This document shows, in pieces, positions 59,568 to 64,000 of a stretch of DNA of 64,000 nt. The notes under the pieces were generated by a model, which was not told where the DNA came from, did not search any database, and worked only from the letters and a program-made list of their open reading frames with translations. The translations under genes and the position numbers were made by a program. How positions within the stretch are numbered: the stretch's first letter is position 1; the number at the start of each line of letters is the position of its first letter. This DNA is from Caballeronia sp. NK8. GTDB taxonomy: Bacteria; Pseudomonadota; Gammaproteobacteria; Burkholderiales; Burkholderiaceae. The stretch spans positions 248,001-312,000 of the forward strand of contig NZ_AP024325.1 in assembly GCF_018408855.1 (NCBI RefSeq), read 5' to 3'.

Positions 59568-60665
59568 TTACATGGGGTGGCTGGCGACGAAGTTCTTGTA
59601 CGCGTAGTACGCGGCCTTCGGCGTCTGACCGTCGGACTTCATCAGGCCGAAGTTGCCTTCGCTGTCGTCATACAGTTCGAACGCCTGGATCGACTGAATG
59701 TTGTACTTCGACGCGACGCTCTGGAACTGCGCCATCATCGTGTTGCCCGCCATGTAGTTCGCGATCTGCTGATCGGTGCCGTAGTTCGGACGCACGCCGA
59801 ATTCGTTGATCCAGATCGGCTTGCCGAACGAACGGAGCACGCCCAGCATGTCGTAGCAACCCGTGCCGCCGCAGGCGCGCGTCATGTCGCCCTGGTTCGA
59901 ATACCAGTGCCATGCGGTGATGTCCCAGTTCACGGTCGGATGACCGTGGGTGCCGTCAGGCTGCGAGCCGTCCATGAGCATCTGGAAAAAGGCGTAGTGC
60001 AGCCACGTGCCGTTCACGACGATCTTCGCCGAACTGTCCACCGACTTCACGCCTGCGATCAGACCGCGCATCACGCCGCGCGCGACCGCGAACGGCTGAT
60101 TCTTGTAGTGCGTCCAGTTGGTGCCGTCCACATTGCCGGTGAGGGCTTGCGCTTCAAGTTCGTTGGCGACTTCGTAGTATTTGTACTTGTAGGTGCCCGC
60201 GACCTGCTGGCCGAGCGTGTAGCCCGCGTTGTAGGCGGTCTGCTCGTTGCTGTAGCCGGTGCCGAGCAGGATCACGGGGTACACCGTGATGCCGCTGGCC
60301 GCCATCGTCTGCGCCATCTTCGCGACGACCTTCGCCGAGCTCAGGCTATAGACGTCGTTACGGTAGATCTTCGCGCCGATGTCCTGCAGTTGCGCGAGCT
60401 GGGTCGCGACAGCCGTGGAATCGTATGCGCCGCCGTTGGTGTTGCGGCCATTCGCGCCGTAGAAGATGGAGGTGCTGGTCGATGCCTTCGCGGTCGATTC
60501 CGGCAGAGTGGCGCTCTTGCCGGTCGCGTCGAGCGTGCTGTCGACGTCGCCGCCGCCGCACGCTGCGAGCAGCACGCTCGTGAGAAGTGCGGTAGCGACC
60601 GCTGCGGCCTTACGTGCCGAGAACATATTGAAAGTGCGAAGAGAGGTTCGTTCTTGAGTCGTCAT
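59568..60665 (-). CDS. Lipoprotein glycoside hydrolase (clan-A TIM-barrel type)
   Basis: A 365-aa protein with a lipoprotein signal (lipobox LLAACG, Cys near residue 36) and a barrel domain (about 65-365). GANGR at the start, a possible acid/base Glu in YEVANELE (near 170) and a nucleophile Glu in PIWINEFGVR (near 300) follow the spacing of clan-A hydrolases (GH5/GH39-like). HWYSNQGD supplies further active-site residues. Substrate is not predictable. The ATG at 60,665 or the internal one at 60,626 could be used; both leave a full signal. It is anchored to the outer or inner membrane. Confidence 0.75.
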   Translation of the reverse strand: MTTQERTSLRTFNMFSARKAAAVATALLTSVLLAACGGGDVDSTLDATGKSATLPESTAKASTSTSIFYGANGRNTNGGAYDSTAVATQLAQLQDIGAKIYRNDVYSLSSAKVVAKMAQTMAASGITVYPVILLGTGYSNEQTAYNAGYTLGQQVAGTYKYKYYEVANELEAQALTGNVDGTNWTHYKNQPFAVARGVMRGLIAGVKSVDSSAKIVVNGTWLHYAFFQMLMDGSQPDGTHGHPTVNWDITAWHWYSNQGDMTRACGGTGCYDMLGVLRSFGKPIWINEFGVRPNYGTDQQIANYMAGNTMMAQFQSVASKYNIQSIQAFELYDDSEGNFGLMKSDGQTPKAAYYAYKNFVASHPM

Positions 60666-61216
60666 TTGCGTTTAGCATTGCTAAGAGTCATTAGCACGAT
60701 GCCCGTGAGTTCGAGCACGCTGTCTGGCCTTTTCGGCGATGCGCGATCCAACGATGAATGCGTTGGGATGACGGTGATGATTCGTGTCGCCGCCGGATGA
60801 GTTTAGTTAGTCATCCAAACGACATATCCGAAGCAAGTCCGATCGTTCCGACGCCAGAGTCGAGGCGTGGAATGACAACCGGAGCGGCACGGATTCGCTG
60901 ACAAGGTCCAGCGCGCGGCACGGCAAGCGCTCTGGATGGCGGAGTCGGGCAAACGATCACGTCTGCCCGCGCGGGCCTTACGAAATGACAACGAGCTCAG
61001 TTCGAAGGCAGTGTCGACGGAAACTCGGTAACGTTTGCGCAGTCGAGGTCAAAAATACCGATAGTGCTGGCTTTTTGCTTCGCTACCGGCAACCGTTGCC
61101 GAAATCTTGATCAACGGGAGCAAGGTTATCGTCTTATGAGATGAATGTAAACCACTGTCACAGTAAAAAACAGACGTTTGTTGCGTCGTGTCACAGCAAA
61201 AATTACTGGCTGTTTA
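60666..61216. other. Intergenic region with a tandem 14-bp repeat
   Basis: A 551-bp gap between the glycoside hydrolase start and the SGNH gene stop. It should contain the hydrolase promoter. A direct repeat TGTCACAGTAAAAA / TGTCACAGCAAAAA (61,156-61,169 and 61,189-61,202) is listed separately. No gene was recognised. Confidence 0.4.
61156..61202. repeat. Tandem 14-bp direct repeat, 33 bp apart
   Basis: TGTCACAG(T/C)AAAAA occurs twice with one mismatch, its starts 33 bp apart, about three helical turns. It lies just beyond the SGNH gene 3' end and far upstream of the glycoside hydrolase gene. It could be a pair of protein-binding sites or a fortuitous repeat. Confidence 0.4.
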
Positions 61217-62239
61217 TCAGCGGCCCAGCCCGCTTGCCGCGATCTGTTGCTCCACATACTGCGCGAAGAGCGCGTGCATGCGCGTCGTCGGATGCAGGTC
61301 ATCGGCGAACATGTAGGTCTGATCCGCATCCGGCGTCGAGTACGTGGCGGGCGAGCACAGCAGCGATGTATCGCGCGGTGTTTTCGACGGATCGCAGGCT
61401 TGCGCGGTATTGGACACGGTGAATCCATTGGCCCGATAGTTGGCGATGGTTTGCGTCGTCCAGGTATAGGAATCGATCAGAATGACCTTGCCTTGCAGGC
61501 CGTTGGTTTGCAACGCGCCGTTCAGCGTGGCATTGAAGAGTTGCGATAGCTGCGTGAAGTTCGCGCCGCCATCGGTCGATTTGATGCCATCGGGCGAAAG
61601 CCCGATATTCGCGACGTTGATCACCGCGACATGCGCGGCCCCGTTCTGCACAATCTGCGCGACGAGTTGCGCGAGCGTGGTGGCCGCGTTCTGCACCGTC
61701 GTATTGGCTGCGGGCGGGCTGCCCGCGCGCAGCACGTCGTTCGCGCCGGCCCACACGAGCACCAGTTGACCCGAATTGAAGCTGCCGTGCGCGGAGAGAT
61801 AGCTCGCGATCTGCTGATTGACCGGCATCTCGACATCGCCGATCACGTCGGTCAGGAACTGCGACTGATCGGCCGGCGTGGCGACGGTGGAGCCGCCTTG
61901 CGCGTACCCCAGTCCGCTTTGCGGCTTCAGTTCGTGCCCCAGGTTGATCGTGAATGCGGCAGTGAGGGTGTCGCCGTAATATTGCGCGACGTTCTGCGTC
62001 CAGACCTGGCCGGGATTCGTCGTGAAGCGCCCGCCGCCGACTGCGCTGGCGATCGGCGCATACGTCCCGACATCGGAGAGACTGTCCCCGAACGACACGA
62101 CCTGCAGATGAACGCCGCCCGCCGGTCCGGTGGTGGTGCTCCCGCCCGAGTCGCTTCCGCCCGAGTCGCTTCCGCCGCCGCATGCGGTAAGCAGTGCAAT
62201 CAGCATGGCAGAAATTGCTCTGCGGATGCCGGAAGTCAT
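61217..62239 (-). CDS. SGNH/GDSL-family esterase lipoprotein
   Basis: A 340-aa protein with a lipoprotein signal (MTSGIRRAISAMLIALLTACG) followed by a Gly/Ser/Asp linker and an SGNH hydrolase domain. Block I is SFGDSLSDVG (nucleophile Ser), block III VLVWAGANDV (Asn), block V FADDLHPTTRMH (Asp and His), so all four catalytic blocks are present. It lacks the C-terminal autotransporter barrel of the EstA type and is of the stand-alone length. The ATG at 62,239 starts directly at the signal peptide; an in-frame ATG at 62,254 is possible. Likely an outer-membrane-associated lipase or esterase. Confidence 0.88.
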   Translation of the reverse strand: MTSGIRRAISAMLIALLTACGGGSDSGGSDSGGSTTTGPAGGVHLQVVSFGDSLSDVGTYAPIASAVGGGRFTTNPGQVWTQNVAQYYGDTLTAAFTINLGHELKPQSGLGYAQGGSTVATPADQSQFLTDVIGDVEMPVNQQIASYLSAHGSFNSGQLVLVWAGANDVLRAGSPPAANTTVQNAATTLAQLVAQIVQNGAAHVAVINVANIGLSPDGIKSTDGGANFTQLSQLFNATLNGALQTNGLQGKVILIDSYTWTTQTIANYRANGFTVSNTAQACDPSKTPRDTSLLCSPATYSTPDADQTYMFADDLHPTTRMHALFAQYVEQQIAASGLGR

Positions 62240-62415
62240 CGCGATATGGCCCATTGCGCGTCCGTCCCATCGTTGGCCTGCGCGGCTTCGTGCGTGGCGA
62301 AGGCTCTTCGTCAGGCGGGAATGAAGTCGCGGACGCTGGACCGGCAAGCAAGAAAGATGCGCCTCACGTGCGCTCACGGTCCGCAGCCGATCGAATCGGC
62401 TACCATGGGCCGACG

Positions 62416-63471
62416 ATGCGTTCGAATCCCAGTTCCGAGGGCGCCAAGTTGGACCACTATATCGATCTGGCAAACGACTCTTCCGCGCTCGCCACGCTGG
62501 TGCAGCGACTCGGCCTCGCCGATGTCAATGCGGCGGCCACGGCGACACTGACGCCGCTGACGGGCGGCGTCTCCTCGAACATCTTTCGCCTCGATATAGG
62601 CGATGAAACCTACTGCCTGAAGCAGGCCTTGCCGAAGCTGAAAGTCGCGAAGGACTGGCTCGTGCCGGTCGAGCGCGTCTATGCGGAAATCGGCTGGCTT
62701 CAGACGGCCGGCCGGATCGTGCCGGGTCACGTGCCTGAGGTGCTCGGCGTCGATCGCGAAACGAAAAGCTTCGTCATGACCTTGCTTCCGCCGACCTGTG
62801 CGAACTGGAAGCGCGTATTGATGGATGGCCGCGTGGACCCGGCGATCGCGGCGCAACTGGGCGACGTGCTGGGCCGCATTCACGCGGCAACCGCAGGCGA
62901 CCCGGACATCGCCGCGCGTTTCGCCACCGACGACATATTCCACGCGATCCGTCTCGAACCCTATCTGGAAGAGGCCGCCCGACAGCATCCCGAGGCGGCG
63001 CTCAGGCTGCGCACGCTGATCGGGCGCACGGCGTGCACCCGCGAAGCGCTGGTTCATGGCGACGTGAGTCCGAAGAACATCCTGCTGGGTCCGCGCGGGC
63101 CGGTGCTGCTGGACGCGGAATGCGCGTGGTACGGCGATCCCGCCTTCGATGTCGCCTTCTGCCTCAACCATTTCCTGCTCAAGGCGGCGCGCGCGCCGGA
63201 TACGCTTGCGGCGCTGATGACGTCGTTCGAGACACTCGTCGCGCATTACGTGCCGCACGTCATATGGACGGAGCCGGACGTGCTGCTCGGACGCGTCGCA
63301 GCGCTGCTCCCGGCGCTGCTGCTGGCGCGCGTGGACGGCAAGTCGCCGGTCGAATATCTCGACGAAAACCGCCGGGCGCGCGTGCGTGTCGCGGCCATCG
63401 AACTGCTCGGGCGGCCCGACAGCACGCTCCACGACATCACCACGCTCTGGCAAAAGGAGTTCTCCGAATGA
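62416..63471 (+). CDS. Aminoglycoside/choline-kinase-fold phosphotransferase
   Basis: A 351-aa kinase of the APH/ChoK/methylthioribose-kinase fold. The catalytic loop reads HGDVSPKNILL (Asp and Asn) and the metal-binding segment LLDAECAWYGDPAFDVAF, equivalent to the DFG region; a phosphate loop-like LTGGVSSNIFRL lies near residue 50. Members phosphorylate small hydroxyl substrates, and resistance to aminoglycosides should not be assumed. The stop overlaps the start of the following enolase-like gene (ATGA), so the two products probably act in one pathway on a phosphorylated compound. Confidence 0.85.
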   Translation: MRSNPSSEGAKLDHYIDLANDSSALATLVQRLGLADVNAAATATLTPLTGGVSSNIFRLDIGDETYCLKQALPKLKVAKDWLVPVERVYAEIGWLQTAGRIVPGHVPEVLGVDRETKSFVMTLLPPTCANWKRVLMDGRVDPAIAAQLGDVLGRIHAATAGDPDIAARFATDDIFHAIRLEPYLEEAARQHPEAALRLRTLIGRTACTREALVHGDVSPKNILLGPRGPVLLDAECAWYGDPAFDVAFCLNHFLLKAARAPDTLAALMTSFETLVAHYVPHVIWTEPDVLLGRVAALLPALLLARVDGKSPVEYLDENRRARVRVAAIELLGRPDSTLHDITTLWQKEFSE

Positions 63472-64000
63472 GTCGAATCGAAGCGGTGCATGCGCGGCGT
63501 ATCTGGGATTCTCGCGGACGGCCGACCATCGAAGTGGAGATCGTCACCGAGTCCGGCGCGCGCGGACGCGGCATCGCGCCCGCCGGCGCATCTCGCGGTT
63601 CGCGCGAAGCGATGGAACTGCGCGATGGCGGCGCGGCGTTCGACGGCAAGGACGTGAAGACGGTCATCGCGGGCATCGGACGCGAGATCGCGCCCACGCT
63701 GAGCGGGTTCGACGTATCGGAGCAGGCCGCGATCGATGCGATGCTGATCGCGCTCGACGGCACCGCGGACAAGTCGCGGCTCGGCGGCAATGCGCTGATC
63801 GCGACATCGCTCGCGGTATTGCACGCGGCGGCGCATGAGTCGGGGCTGCCGCTGTGGCGCTACGTGGCCGGCGACGAGGCAGTGCGGCTGCCGCTTCCGC
63901 AGATCCAGATTTTCGGTGGCGGCGCGCATGCGCAACGGCGCGTCGACGTGCAGGACTTCATGGTGATTGCGACGTCAGCCACGAGTTTCGCGCAGGCGCT
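63468..64000 (+). CDS. Enolase paralogue, 5' part only
   Basis: The first 177 residues of an enolase-like protein, cut by the window edge. MSRIEAVHARRIWDSRGRPTIEVEI matches the enolase N terminus, but the mobile active-site loop reads AGASRGSREAMELRDGG where glycolytic enolases have SGASTGSREAVELRD, and the barrel entrance has QIFGGGAHAQRRVDVQDFM in place of NIINGGAHADNNVDIQEFM. It is coupled to a kinase gene instead of the usual enolase neighbours. It is probably a second, specialised enolase-like enzyme; the metal and catalytic residues in the barrel are outside the window. Confidence 0.85.
   Translation, partial: MSRIEAVHARRIWDSRGRPTIEVEIVTESGARGRGIAPAGASRGSREAMELRDGGAAFDGKDVKTVIAGIGREIAPTLSGFDVSEQAAIDAMLIALDGTADKSRLGGNALIATSLAVLHAAAHESGLPLWRYVAGDEAVRLPLPQIQIFGGGAHAQRRVDVQDFMVIATSATSFAQA

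Noticed and set aside
62416..63471. Aminoglycoside-resistance gene
   Set aside because: The kinase shares only the general fold, and its coupling to an enolase-like gene points to metabolism, not drug resistance.

Overview
The window is GC-rich DNA from a beta-proteobacterium. Gene content, codon style and the presence of VC0807-, DUF58- and MoxR-type housekeeping genes point to Burkholderiaceae (a Caballeronia/Paraburkholderia-like genome); this is an inference from family resemblance, not a search.

Positions 1-39,104 hold one large minus-strand nonribosomal peptide synthetase (NRPS) cluster. Read in the direction of transcription it contains: a class-C flavin monooxygenase; NRPS2 (4,393 aa, A-T-C-A-T-C-A-T-E-C-A-T-TE); an HpaB-like FAD monooxygenase; a canonical MbtH protein; a cyclic-peptide-type ABC exporter; a second, C-terminally degenerate MbtH protein; a JmjC/cupin-8 dioxygenase; and NRPS1 (more than 6,579 aa, six full modules plus a seventh C domain, running off the left edge). 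Binding-pocket residues read by eye suggest NRPS1 loads Gln, Thr, an unassigned (weakly His-like) residue, Glu, Asp and Gly, with dual condensation/epimerisation domains acting after Gln and Asp. NRPS2 appears to load an atypical (beta-amino-acid-like) starter, an aliphatic residue, Tyr (epimerised) and Gly, and ends in a thioesterase. The hydroxylases beside a Tyr module and an Asp module suggest an oxidised peptide with several metal-binding side chains. NRPS1 also records recent recombination: its C domains are near-copies, and the A domains of modules 3 and 4 share flanks but carry different roughly 500-bp specificity cores.

Positions 39,105-43,182 are a miscellany: a small glycine-rich hydrophobic protein, a methyltransferase, an SPFH/prohibitin-like membrane protein with a small partner, a TMEM175-type channel and a VC0807-like membrane protein ended early by a TAG codon. 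Positions 43,217-47,422 form a compact hexonate-catabolism operon (FadR-type regulator with a perfect palindrome just upstream, SDR dehydrogenase, MFS transporter, mannonate/gluconate dehydratase-type enolase-superfamily enzyme). It converges on, and overlaps, a minus-strand MoxR-DUF58-VWA-TPR-VWA (Bat-like) operon at 47,375-52,602.

Positions 52,759-55,149 hold a DddP-like M24 protein and a GbcB-like hybrid ferredoxin reductase. Then come a secreted protein made almost entirely of Gly with His/Asp or Asn (55,553-57,592), a secreted trypsin-like protease, a lipoprotein glycoside hydrolase, an SGNH-hydrolase lipoprotein, and a kinase/enolase-paralogue pair cut by the right edge. I saw no tRNA, rRNA, CRISPR array, insertion sequence or phage gene.
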